A stretch of DNA of 64,000 nucleotides from Lachnospiraceae bacterium A4 (GTDB lineage Bacteria > Bacillota > Clostridia > Lachnospirales > Lachnospiraceae): positions 580,141-644,140 of the forward strand of contig KE159527.1 in assembly GCA_000403215.2 (NCBI GenBank), written 5' to 3'. This document shows positions 36,352 through 44,209 of the stretch, piece after piece (position 1 is the first letter of the stretch; every line of letters begins with the position of its first letter). The notes beneath the pieces are model-generated. The model saw nothing but the letters and a program-made list of their open reading frames with translations. It was not told the DNA's origin and did no database searches. The translations under genes and the position numbers were made by a program.

Positions 36352-38088
36352 TTATGCTGCAACAAGTGCCATCAGTTCTTCAAATGAGAACATGTTACAC
36401 GCCCTGGACAGGTTATATCCCATGGCCATGAGCGCAAATTCCCCACCTACTTTCTGTTTACCCTTTAACAGAAAGCAGGCTGCTCCCATTGCTCGTTTTA
36501 TTGTTCCAAACGGATGCTCTGAAATACACATCCGCTGGTTCATTTTTTCCCTGTCCGGCCTGAGTTTAAACCTGACTACCTTTTTCTTTTCAAAATGGTA
36601 CTTTGCCTTCTTCTGGTTCTTTTTTCCTGGTTTCTCTGTTTCTTCTTCTGAGTTTTCCGCTTCTTCCGGTTTCCACCACTTTGCTTTCTTTTCCAGGCTG
36701 TCTTTGCCAAAATCCGTTTCCTTCCAGTTCGTGTTTCCCTTCCCGTTCACACACTTATCACGGTATGGGCATCCCTTGCACGCCTGCCTGTTGGCATATC
36801 TTGTCGCCCCATTTTTTTTGATGCTTTTTCTCCTGAGGATTTCCCCTCCGGGACAGTAAACCAGATCCCTTTCCGGATCCCTGACAAAATACCCTTCCCC
36901 TGCACGGTTTTTCATTTCCTCTTCTGTTCCATAGGGGCTCTCCACTTTTTGTTCCGGCCCGTCCGAAACTTTTCTCCTTACCTCTGCTACCTCCATACCT
37001 TCTATTACATCCGCATATGCTTCCGGCACCACTCCCGCATGAAGACATCTCTTCAGTTCTTCTGCATTCGTGCCTGCTGTATTTAACTCCCCTGCTTCCT
37101 CATACTCGATCTCCAGTTCATATGTGTCCTGTCCGTCTGGCAGAATGACATTAGGAATAATTCCTTTCTCAAGACATAACACCATATCTTCGGCCTGTTC
37201 GTATCCCTTATCTGCCACAGCTTCAATAATCCTGTCCCCGGCTTCCTGTTTAATGGACTCCGCTGTCGGAGCAATTAATCCATGGTCTGTTGCCTGGTTT
37301 GTCGCCAGGTAATCCATGATCAGGTGCGTCTCTGAATCCACTGCTGTCTGGACATTGTACGACACGTCCATTCCATTTTTATTTTTCATCAGCCGCGCAT
37401 CTGCATCTGTCAGTGAAATCTGCGTGTGGTTTTCTTTCTCCATCAGTTCCCTGTATGAACGGTATTTCTCCAGTCTTTCCTCTGCCTCCTTCAGTTTTGC
37501 TTCCAGTTCTTCCCTGGTCAGCGTTCCACTGGCAGCCTCCTCCTCTTTATCCGCTTCCTCTATCAGCCGCAGGTATTCCTGTGTGTGGTCTTCCAGCCAC
37601 TTTATCCTGTCATCCAGTTTCATAATGGTAAAATTGCTGTCTTTTCCATTCCAGGCTTTAAACTTACTCCCATCTATAGACACGTATCCTGTTTCCAGAT
37701 CTACGGTTACCCTTTTTAGAAATTCCTTAAATACTTCCTTTAAATTGTCTGCATTGTCTTTCCTGAAATCAGATATCGTGCGGAAGTCAGGACGGAGTCC
37801 GCCAAGCATCCACATAACTTCAATGTTTGTGACGCATGCCGCCTCAAGTTTTCTGGATGACCGGATGTTATTGCGGTATCCGTATAGATATAGTTTCAGC
37901 ATACTCTGCGGATCATAACATGGCCTTCCTTCAAAACTTGGTTCTGTTTTTTCGAATCCCATCTCTTTTAAGTCTATGTGATCCACAAAACAATCGATTA
38001 CTCTTGCAATACTATCCCATTCCACCATGGAATCAAGTGTATTTATTACCGCCTGGTTTCTATTGATAGGTTTTACTATATATGGCAT
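36352..38088 (-). CDS. IS1182-family DDE transposase
   Basis: The N-terminal region (FEGRPCYDPQSMLKLYLYGY, then GGLRPDFRTISDFRKDN) is the DUF772-type domain of IS1182 and IS5-like transposases. The catalytic part includes YNVQTAVDSETHLIMDY with a DDE aspartate, VADKGYEQAEDM with the second, and a C-terminal ERDLVYCPGG / CKGCPYRDKC cysteine cluster followed by HPFGTIKRAMGA with the final glutamate region. The frame is complete at about 578 residues, so the element may be active. A GTG at 38097 and an ATG at 38088 are possible starts; GGGGTG six bases before favours the ATG. Confidence 0.88.
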   Translation of the reverse strand: MPYIVKPINRNQAVINTLDSMVEWDSIARVIDCFVDHIDLKEMGFEKTEPSFEGRPCYDPQSMLKLYLYGYRNNIRSSRKLEAACVTNIEVMWMLGGLRPDFRTISDFRKDNADNLKEVFKEFLKRVTVDLETGYVSIDGSKFKAWNGKDSNFTIMKLDDRIKWLEDHTQEYLRLIEEADKEEEAASGTLTREELEAKLKEAEERLEKYRSYRELMEKENHTQISLTDADARLMKNKNGMDVSYNVQTAVDSETHLIMDYLATNQATDHGLIAPTAESIKQEAGDRIIEAVADKGYEQAEDMVLCLEKGIIPNVILPDGQDTYELEIEYEEAGELNTAGTNAEELKRCLHAGVVPEAYADVIEGMEVAEVRRKVSDGPEQKVESPYGTEEEMKNRAGEGYFVRDPERDLVYCPGGEILRRKSIKKNGATRYANRQACKGCPYRDKCVNGKGNTNWKETDFGKDSLEKKAKWWKPEEAENSEEETEKPGKKNQKKAKYHFEKKKVVRFKLRPDREKMNQRMCISEHPFGTIKRAMGAACFLLKGKQKVGGEFALMAMGYNLSRACNMFSFEELMALVAA

Positions 38089-38230
38089 GGAAAACACCCC
38101 GCTAAACTGGAACTTTTAAGATACTCCCATTATACCAGATATTGGTGGAAAAGTCCCACATATTTGTTTATTTAGCGTACTTTATTCAGTTTTCAAGGTG
38201 CATTTATAAAAATCGCTCTGTAAGCGTTTT

Positions 38231-39130
38231 TTAGCTCTGTTTGGGCGATAATCCTACGTTTAAAATCCTGTTATCGCCTCTCAGGGGTTTTCGGACAGTC
38301 TCCCCGTACTTTATAGTGAACTTTAACAATTCGTTATAAATATTTTTGACAACCACTCGATCTTCATACTGCAACAGAATTTTTCCCCATGGAGATTTGC
38401 CATACTGTTCCTTTATATAAGGATTCTGCAGGCATACCACATCGCTGCAAGAAAAAATCCTGTCTTCCACACAAATTCTTGCACCTTTATTTCCAGTAGA
38501 AAAAGCCTTTACCTTTGATGCAATACTCACAGCCGTATCTTCACCCAAATCAATATCCATATCCGTCGGTTGATATGAATAATAAATATCAGTATCGCGC
38601 AAAATCTGTTTCCGTACTGGCAGAAACCGCTTATCATAAGCCGCCTCAAACGCGTCCGCCTCTGCCCTGAAAGACAGCTGATACAAAAGTCCAGCATCCA
38701 GATCGTCAGAATAGGGAATCTCTACCTGTGCTATAATATCGCCGCTGTCGATCCCCTTATTCATCAGATGGCATGTGGCGCCCGAATCTCTTCTATATAA
38801 GATCGCACCCGGAACCGGATCCCTGCCTCTTAAATCAGGCAATAAAGAAGGATGAATGTTCACAAATTTTTTTCGATTACAAAAAATCTCTTCTGGAAGG
38901 ATTACCGGCAGACCATTGCTGATAAAAAAATCAAAATCTGTTGTCTTTATATCCTCCAAAAACTTTCCTCGAACCCCTATTACAGAGTATTCAAGTTCCT
39001 CTTTATCCAGATAACGTTCAAGATAGGATCCCCTGACTGCCCATATCTTCACTATATTAAGCCCTAGCTCCCGCATTCGCTGCAAAACAAACGCCCTGTT
39101 GCCAGCAAAGGCATATTTTTTATTTTCCAT
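38231..39130 (-). pseudogene. Sugar N-formyltransferase-like gene, 3' part replaced by IS sequence
   Basis: The protein carries the formyltransferase signature VNIHPSLLPDLRG, with asparagine and histidine of the catalytic triad, and CHLMNKGIDSGDIIAQ with the aspartate, as in methionyl-tRNA and sugar formyltransferases such as the Qui3N/Qui4N enzymes. The N-terminus (YAFAGNRAFVLQRMRELG) lacks the usual tRNA-enzyme start. Native sequence ends at IKYG near 38302; the last 23 codons come from the IS end. The core catalytic domain is thus intact and may still work, but the following GNAT domain is lost. It starts directly after the SDR gene. Confidence 0.75.
38285..38298. repeat. IS1182 terminal inverted repeat (right)
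   Basis: GGGTTTTCGGACAG, the exact reverse complement of 36218-36231. Confidence 0.85.
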
Positions 39131-39835
39131 TTATATTGTCAATCCTCCGTCAATATGGATGACCGCCCCGGAAAGGTAATCCGTCTCTATGATATACCTC
39201 ACAGTGGAAGCAATATCTTCCATCCGTCCAAGCGCTCTGAGAGGTGTCTGCTTCTTCCAATGATTTATCAGGCTGTCAGACAGAGCTGCCTTTGTGGAGG
39301 AGGTCTCTATAAAACCTGGTGCAATGGCGCATGCCCGTATTTTAAACATTCCAAGTTCCTTCGCCATAACCTTCGTCAATGCTTCTATGCCAGCCTTGGC
39401 TGCAGAGTAGGCAGCCTGCCCCATATTTCCCGCTGCGGAAATAGAACTGAAATTGATAATAACTCCCTTCGTTCTCATAGAAACCATTTTTTCTGCCACA
39501 CAAGTGCTCATGACAAAGCAACTGTTCAAATTACTGTTAATAACACGATCCCAGCTTTCCTTACCATGTATTTCCTTTTTTAATATATTCACCATAGGTT
39601 CGGAATAAATTTCGCCTGCACAATTTATCAACACATCAACCTTGTCAATTTCCTCTAACTTTTTTCTTACATCTTCCATATTTGTAACATCAACCATATA
39701 AGTATTATTCGTTTCACTCTCAACACAATCAAAGATAATAATGTTTGCGCCCTTTTCTTCCAGTGCCGCCACTATGCCACTACCAAGACAGCCCAACCCG
39801 CCAGTAACAATTATATTTTTGCCCTTAATTTCCAT
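39131..39835 (-). CDS. Short-chain dehydrogenase/reductase (SDR)
   Basis: This classical SDR of 234 residues has NIIVTGGLGCLGSGI (cofactor loop), VDVLINCAG, IINFSSISAAG (catalytic serine) and YSAAKAGIEALTKVM (catalytic tyrosine and lysine), then IAPGFIETS and a C-terminal GAVIHIDGGLTI. It is like FabG-type reductases. It overlaps the acyl carrier protein gene and precedes the formyltransferase. It may reduce a carrier-bound acyl group or a keto-sugar; the position next to the carrier protein favours the former, but this is inference. Confidence 0.83.
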   Translation of the reverse strand: MEIKGKNIIVTGGLGCLGSGIVAALEEKGANIIIFDCVESETNNTYMVDVTNMEDVRKKLEEIDKVDVLINCAGEIYSEPMVNILKKEIHGKESWDRVINSNLNSCFVMSTCVAEKMVSMRTKGVIINFSSISAAGNMGQAAYSAAKAGIEALTKVMAKELGMFKIRACAIAPGFIETSSTKAALSDSLINHWKKQTPLRALGRMEDIASTVRYIIETDYLSGAVIHIDGGLTI

Positions 39836-40055
39836 TTACTTTTTCCCCGACAACTTTTTCTATTTTTTCTACATCCGTCATTGCCATGATTTCATCAGCT
39901 GTAAATTCAATACTAAATTCATCTTCCAAACTTACTATTAACTCCATATGTGTGAGACTATCCCATGAATCAATGTCTTGCATATTTGTCTGTGATGTTA
40001 TAGAGCTTTCCTTTATTTGAAAAGTTTCTGATATAATTTTCTTAATCTTTTCCAT
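39825..40055 (-). CDS. Acyl carrier protein
   Basis: The protein has 76 residues and the carrier-protein signature DSWDSLTHMEL, with Ser33 as the expected phosphopantetheine attachment site. The helical pattern and acidic composition (LEDEFSIEFTADEIMAM) fit. It is a locus-specific carrier rather than the fatty-acid one, because it is embedded between a PglD-like acyltransferase and an SDR. The adenylation enzyme at 30114-31643 is the probable loader. It would present an activated acyl or amino-acyl group for transfer onto an amino sugar. Confidence 0.88.
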   Translation of the reverse strand: MEKIKKIISETFQIKESSITSQTNMQDIDSWDSLTHMELIVSLEDEFSIEFTADEIMAMTDVEKIEKVVGEKVNGN

Positions 40056-40066
40056 TTCTCAATCCT

Positions 40067-40753
40067 CTAATCAAATTGAAACATTCTCATAAACTGTTCT
40101 GTCGTCAATCGGTATTTGGGTGTGTCTGGTACAATATATACGGAATCTTTATCCGTATTTTTTGTTATAACTGTGTTTGCCCCGATAAAATTGTTTGATC
40201 CAATGCATATGTTATGTGCAATCGTACTATTAATACCAAGAAAACAGTTACTACCTACACTTGAATTGCCTCCAATTACAGTCCCCGATGTTATCCATAT
40301 GTTATCCTCTACCGTAACATGATGCGATATTGTTGCTCCGTTATATATGAAAGCATTGTTCCCTATTTTAGAAAATGGACCAATGCTGACATTATTTAAA
40401 ACAACTGTATTTTTTCCAATCTCAACATTACTGGATATATCAGCACCTGAATGAACAAAGCTTACTAATTGATATCCTTTCTTTTCCGCCTCTGCACACT
40501 TCTGTTCACGTATTCTATTCATTTTATGATAACCTATTGCTACAATCATTTTATATTTTTCCGTATCATATTCTTTTTCTATATTCTCAAAATCCACAAC
40601 GGGCAAACCAAATTTTTCACTCTCAGTTCTATAATTATTGTCCACTGTAAATACCACAGGATCCCATCTGCTGTTTGTGTCATCCAATATACATCTGTAT
40701 ATAATTTCAGCTACCTTGCTTGTTCCAAAAATAATAATCTTTTCTTTATTCAT
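40067..40753 (-). CDS. PglD-like sugar O/N-acyltransferase (Rossmann N-domain plus beta-helix)
   Basis: The N-terminal 85 residues are a PglD_N-type Rossmann domain (EKIIIFGTSKVAEIIYRCI, VVFTVDNNYRT, FGLPVVDFENI, MIVAIGYHKMN). They are followed by a left-handed beta-helix of hexapeptide repeats (IGKNTVV, IGPFSKI, IGNNAFI, VGSNCFL, IGSNNFI). PglD acetylates a UDP-4-amino sugar. Here the neighbouring carrier protein suggests that a longer acyl group may be used. This is the clearest known relative of the Rossmann module found throughout the locus. Its start overlaps the end of the WbqC gene. Confidence 0.83.
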   Translation of the reverse strand: MNKEKIIIFGTSKVAEIIYRCILDDTNSRWDPVVFTVDNNYRTESEKFGLPVVDFENIEKEYDTEKYKMIVAIGYHKMNRIREQKCAEAEKKGYQLVSFVHSGADISSNVEIGKNTVVLNNVSIGPFSKIGNNAFIYNGATISHHVTVEDNIWITSGTVIGGNSSVGSNCFLGINSTIAHNICIGSNNFIGANTVITKNTDKDSVYIVPDTPKYRLTTEQFMRMFQFD

Positions 40754-41453
40754 TTAATTCATACCTCTTTAACAATTCCTGCATTATATCTACTTCATTA
40801 AACATCAAAATATCAATAATCGATAAATTATCAATAAATTCGTTCCTTTTTTGATCATAAATTATGTCTTCTTTTCGTGTATCTAGAAAATACAGTTTGA
40901 TATTTTTACTCATAAACACATTCTGATGATATAATTTTCTTCCTCCACAAGGATTAATATAAACATCTGCGCCGAGTCTTTTACATATCTCCACAATTCT
41001 TTCCTCACCTTTTAATTCCTGGTTCTTGGGAATTTGAGACGAAACCAATATCTCTGTATTGATACCTAGATAGGACATCACTTTTTGAATACTATATTTT
41101 ATATATTCTGTTATATCATCATCAGAATTGTTAATAATATCTTCGATTATAGGAGCAACTTTTCTATAACAGGGTGCTTTTCCATAAGCATTGCTTATAG
41201 TCTTAAAAAAATCCTGTTTTTTTTCCTGCGCAAATCTTAATTTTGTATCCATGATTAATTTATTTTGTGAAGCATTTTCTACTGGGAGCGTAAATCTGTA
41301 AGGCTTTCCATTTAACAAAATGCTATTTCTATTTATATATCCGCGCATAATATAATTCACATCATCGAGTAAAACAAATTTATCCACAACATTAATCAAT
41401 TGCCAGTACCCTATATAAGGCATAAAATACGGCTGCATTATACCTACTTTCAT
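40746..41453 (-). CDS. WbqC-like family protein
   Basis: The protein begins MKVGIMQPYFMPYIGYWQL, the WbqC signature, followed by DKFVLLDDVNYIMRGYINRN, GADVYINPCGGRKLYHQ and a C-terminal LSIIDILMFNEVD. It is related to, but clearly diverged from, the WbqC protein at 21742-22455. Both lie close to DegT aminotransferase genes, so a role in modifying the newly introduced amino group is plausible (inference). The ATG at 41453 is preferred over 41462 because it gives the conserved N-terminus. Confidence 0.8.
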   Translation of the reverse strand: MKVGIMQPYFMPYIGYWQLINVVDKFVLLDDVNYIMRGYINRNSILLNGKPYRFTLPVENASQNKLIMDTKLRFAQEKKQDFFKTISNAYGKAPCYRKVAPIIEDIINNSDDDITEYIKYSIQKVMSYLGINTEILVSSQIPKNQELKGEERIVEICKRLGADVYINPCGGRKLYHQNVFMSKNIKLYFLDTRKEDIIYDQKRNEFIDNLSIIDILMFNEVDIMQELLKRYELNE

Positions 41454-41474
41454 TTCCAACATCCAACCTTGAAT

Positions 41475-42605
41475 TTAAATTCTTTCTACATCCAGTTTTC
41501 TTTTTTCCATAAAATAGTCCAATATTTTTTTAATGTTCTTACTTTCAATACCTTCATACAATGGAACAACCAATACTTGCTTAGACAATTTCCGCGCTTT
41601 TTCAATGTCCTCATTGCGATACTTATTCCGAAAACACGCCTGATCTGCGGTCAGAGGGTAAAAATATTTTCTGGCATATATATCATTTTGTTTTAATATC
41701 TCATATAGTTCATCTCTACTCTTTCCATAATTCTCTTCTATCAAAATTGGAAAATATGCATAATTCTTTGTCGCATTTACATTTTCATCAAACAAACGAA
41801 TTCCATTTATGTTCAAAAATCCTTGTCTGTAATATTCATAACTTTCTTTTCTATTCTCTAGTGCTTCTTCCATATGCTTGAGATTACATAACCCCATAAT
41901 AGCGCAAAATTCATTCATTTTGGCGTTTGCGCCAACATCTGTGACAAGTTCTTCGCCACGTATACCAAAGTTTTTCAGATTATAAAGTTTTTCATAATAT
42001 CTATGCTCTTTAAAAGTTACTGCTCCGCCTTCTATTGTATTAAACACCTTCGTCGCATGAAAACTAAAAACAGACGCATCTCCATAACTGCCAATTCCTC
42101 TTCCCTTATATTTCACTCCAAATGCATGTGCTGCGTCATATATAACTTTCAGATCATACTTGTCTGCAATTTTCTGTATTTCTTCAACATTACATAAATT
42201 TCCATATACATGAACTGGTACAATTGCAACAGTATGTTCCGTTATTAAATTCTCAATTTTTGTTTCATCAATGGTACCATCGCTTAACTTTATATCACAA
42301 AACACAGGTTTTAAACGATTTCTGACAATCGCATGTGTCGTAGAAATAAATGTAAATGGTGTTGTAATAACCTCTGCTCCTTCTGGAAATCCCATCATCT
42401 GAATTGCCAGTTCTAGTGCCATATGACCATTCACCATAAGAGACAGATCTGGCACGTCTAAATATGCTTTCAATTCCTTCTCCAGTTGCTGATGATATAC
42501 TCCCATATTTGTGAGCCAGTGCGTATCCCATAGTATTTTAATAGCCTCTATGTATTCCTCATATGGTGGCATGGAGGATTGTGTAACCAGTATTTTTTCA
42601 CTCAT
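41475..42605 (-). CDS. DegT/DnrJ/EryC1/StrS-family sugar aminotransferase
   Basis: This PLP enzyme of the sugar-aminotransferase family has LMVNGHMALELAIQMM, VITTPFTFISTTHAIV, KVIYDAAHAFGVKYKG (PLP-contacting aspartate) and VFSFHATKVFNTIEGGA with the Schiff-base lysine. The N-terminal SSMPPYEEYIEAIKILW resembles WecE/VioA-like enzymes that aminate the C3 or C4 keto group of dTDP-4-keto-6-deoxyhexoses. AAGGGG before the ATG at 42605 sets the start. Together with the acyltransferase, carrier protein and formyltransferase downstream it forms an amino-sugar plus acylation set. Confidence 0.85.
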   Translation of the reverse strand: MSEKILVTQSSMPPYEEYIEAIKILWDTHWLTNMGVYHQQLEKELKAYLDVPDLSLMVNGHMALELAIQMMGFPEGAEVITTPFTFISTTHAIVRNRLKPVFCDIKLSDGTIDETKIENLITEHTVAIVPVHVYGNLCNVEEIQKIADKYDLKVIYDAAHAFGVKYKGRGIGSYGDASVFSFHATKVFNTIEGGAVTFKEHRYYEKLYNLKNFGIRGEELVTDVGANAKMNEFCAIMGLCNLKHMEEALENRKESYEYYRQGFLNINGIRLFDENVNATKNYAYFPILIEENYGKSRDELYEILKQNDIYARKYFYPLTADQACFRNKYRNEDIEKARKLSKQVLVVPLYEGIESKNIKKILDYFMEKRKLDVERI

Positions 42606-42618
42606 TTTCCGTTTCCCC

Positions 42619-43974
42619 TTATTCCACCATCTCCACATTCTGCATCATCACCGGCTTCCCCGTCTGCTGATACAACTGTACCACACTGCTGCTATCTCCA
42701 TAATATGCATCACTAATCTCGATCGCCCTGTCCAAATCCGCTGAGTCATCATAAATTCCCCAGCCTTCTTCTTGATATTTTCTGACAATCCTGTCATACT
42801 CAATCCACAGCTGCGGACGCATACTCTCCACTGTCGCTTTTACTAATGGGTGTGGTCGCCACAAAAGCGCTACCTCGTCTTGATTTTCTTTAAATATGCG
42901 GAAAACGTACTCCATCTTTTCGAGCATCTTTTCATTATGTGCCAGCAGCCCGGCAACGCTTGTGTTGTAGAAGATAATCTTCTTCCACGTGCCATCAGGC
43001 TTCTCGATAATTCTTAGCCATTCTTCCGGTACTTTGATGTCCTCTCTCCTCGTATTTGCCACCTTATCAAACTTGGGCGAGCCGAGTCCAAGGATTTTAT
43101 TTTCGAGAAAGGTTCTGGCTTTTTCGCTGTGGTCATTGGCTGCATCCATCAGCACTTTGATATATACTTGACGCATATCTTCCGACTGCACAATCACTTT
43201 GTCCGCATTGTACACACCCGGTACGGTGCAGAAGTGTTTCATGCCCTCTATTTTCTCATCTTCATCAGGTTTAATCTCACCCAAAACAAAATACGGGATA
43301 TAGATGAGCTTGTCTGTAAACTTTTTTAAGTTGTCTGAATAAAAAAATGGATGTACGCTTGTGACGAGATTCCATTTATCATAAGGATTGTGTATATAAA
43401 TCATATCCGGCCGATGCTTCTCAAAATCAAACTCGTCATATCGTGTGATTGGAACATAGGAGGGATACTGGTCTGCTTCATAGTGCATCTCTCGAAAGCT
43501 TCCATCTGGATTTTTATCATAATATGGTATCGGAATAACGTAAGCGTCACAATTTTCATCTTCATCCGCAGCTTTCCATACGCTCTCTAAACTATCCCAC
43601 ATACTTGCCTTGTATGGCAGAAATACTGCTTCTTTTCTGACCACGATATCATTCTTGACGCTGTTCTCAATTTTGATGAGCTGCTTTTTTAGAACTTTGC
43701 TGATTTTGTTTTCGTTGAAATGATTGCTTGTCAGTTCCTCATAAATGTGAAAAAGAGTTTCACAATACTCTTCCACATAAGAAACTGTAATGTGCTCCTG
43801 TTTTTCTAATCTTTCAATATTTTCACCGAGGGAAACTGCAAACTCCTGGCACTCTGCTATCATATTTTGTGCCACTGCTATTCTTTTCTGAAGCAATGCT
43901 TCTTTGATTTCTTCATGAGCTTGGTGCAGACTTTCTATCAGCCCTAATACTTCCTGTTTCTGTGCACTTCTCAC
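42619..43974 (-). CDS. Coiled-coil plus GT-B-like protein (CDP-glycerol glycerophosphotransferase-like), first gene of the locus
   Basis: The first 110 or so residues are helical with heptad-like spacing (EVLGLIESLHQAHEEIKEAL, ENIERLEKQEHITV). The remainder is an alpha/beta domain with DAYVIPIPYYDKNPDGSF, PDMIYIHNPYDKWN, DKVIVQSEDMRQVYI, IIFYNTSVAGLLAH and VALLWRPHPLV, then AYYGDSSSVVQLY. The last two elements recall TagF/CDP-glycerol glycerophosphotransferases. Start is GTG at 43974 with GGAGG nine bases upstream. As first gene it may act early in assembly; a transferase is likely, but substrate and even reaction are uncertain. Confidence 0.65.
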   Translation of the reverse strand: MRSAQKQEVLGLIESLHQAHEEIKEALLQKRIAVAQNMIAECQEFAVSLGENIERLEKQEHITVSYVEEYCETLFHIYEELTSNHFNENKISKVLKKQLIKIENSVKNDIVVRKEAVFLPYKASMWDSLESVWKAADEDENCDAYVIPIPYYDKNPDGSFREMHYEADQYPSYVPITRYDEFDFEKHRPDMIYIHNPYDKWNLVTSVHPFFYSDNLKKFTDKLIYIPYFVLGEIKPDEDEKIEGMKHFCTVPGVYNADKVIVQSEDMRQVYIKVLMDAANDHSEKARTFLENKILGLGSPKFDKVANTRREDIKVPEEWLRIIEKPDGTWKKIIFYNTSVAGLLAHNEKMLEKMEYVFRIFKENQDEVALLWRPHPLVKATVESMRPQLWIEYDRIVRKYQEEGWGIYDDSADLDRAIEISDAYYGDSSSVVQLYQQTGKPVMMQNVEMVE

Positions 43975-44209
43975 CTCAGATTCCCTCCAGTCTACAAATT
44001 ATCATAAGGATTATCGGAACGTTTCCGTCTGCAAATTTTATATGCCTGCATATAAAATTCTGCTTCGCTCCGCGCTAGCCGCGGTCCTGGCATACCCGAT
44101 AGCAGAATGTCGAAAATCGAATGCTCTGCTTAGCTAATGCCGACTTTTTACTTATATGTCAGTGTACTTCCCTGCAATCCGCTTCGCGGTAAAATCATCT
44201 CTCGATCAT
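43975..44209 (-). ncRNA. Structured non-coding stretch downstream of the TnpB-like gene, candidate guide RNA
   Basis: No protein is encoded. On the minus strand several hairpins follow one another: CCGC-GAA-GCGG near 44180, GCAGA...TCTGC around 44106-44135, CCGCG-GCTAG-CGCGG around 44070-44085, and a perfect 12-base stem AATTTTATATGC with a 2-base loop (44034-44059). In TnpB systems the omega-RNA is encoded at the 3' end of the gene and just beyond, in the same direction, which is exactly this position. The stretch is also the leader of the glycan operon that begins at 43974. The RNA assignment and its ends are inference. Confidence 0.4.
44034..44059. repeat. Perfect 12-bp inverted repeat with 2-base loop
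   Basis: AATTTTATATGC, CT, GCATATAAAATT. It lies 60 bases before the first gene of the glycan locus. No T run follows on the minus strand, so it is not a classical terminator. It could be an RNA stem, a transposon-end hairpin, or a protein-binding site. Confidence 0.7.

Larger units (their letters stand above)
36218..38298 (-). mobile_element. IS1182-family insertion sequence
   Basis: The element carries one transposase gene between terminal inverted repeats with the core CTGTCCGAAAACCC (36218-36231, and reversed at 38285-38298). Inside these, subterminal inverted repeats are also seen: GAAAACTGAATAAA followed by TACGC near 36310-36329, matched by GCGTACTTTATTCAG near 38175-38189. The exact outer boundary is uncertain by a few bases because the flanks are G runs; a short GGGG target duplication is possible. 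Its GC content is higher than that of the surrounding glycan genes. It interrupts a formyltransferase gene. Confidence 0.85.

Noticed and set aside
36392-37918. Long plus-strand frames across the IS
   Set aside because: They are antisense shadows of the IS1182 transposase gene, which has clear family motifs on the minus strand.
38231-39130. Methionyl-tRNA formyltransferase (fmt)
   Set aside because: The catalytic motif is shared, but the N-terminus and the glycan-operon context point to a sugar formyltransferase.
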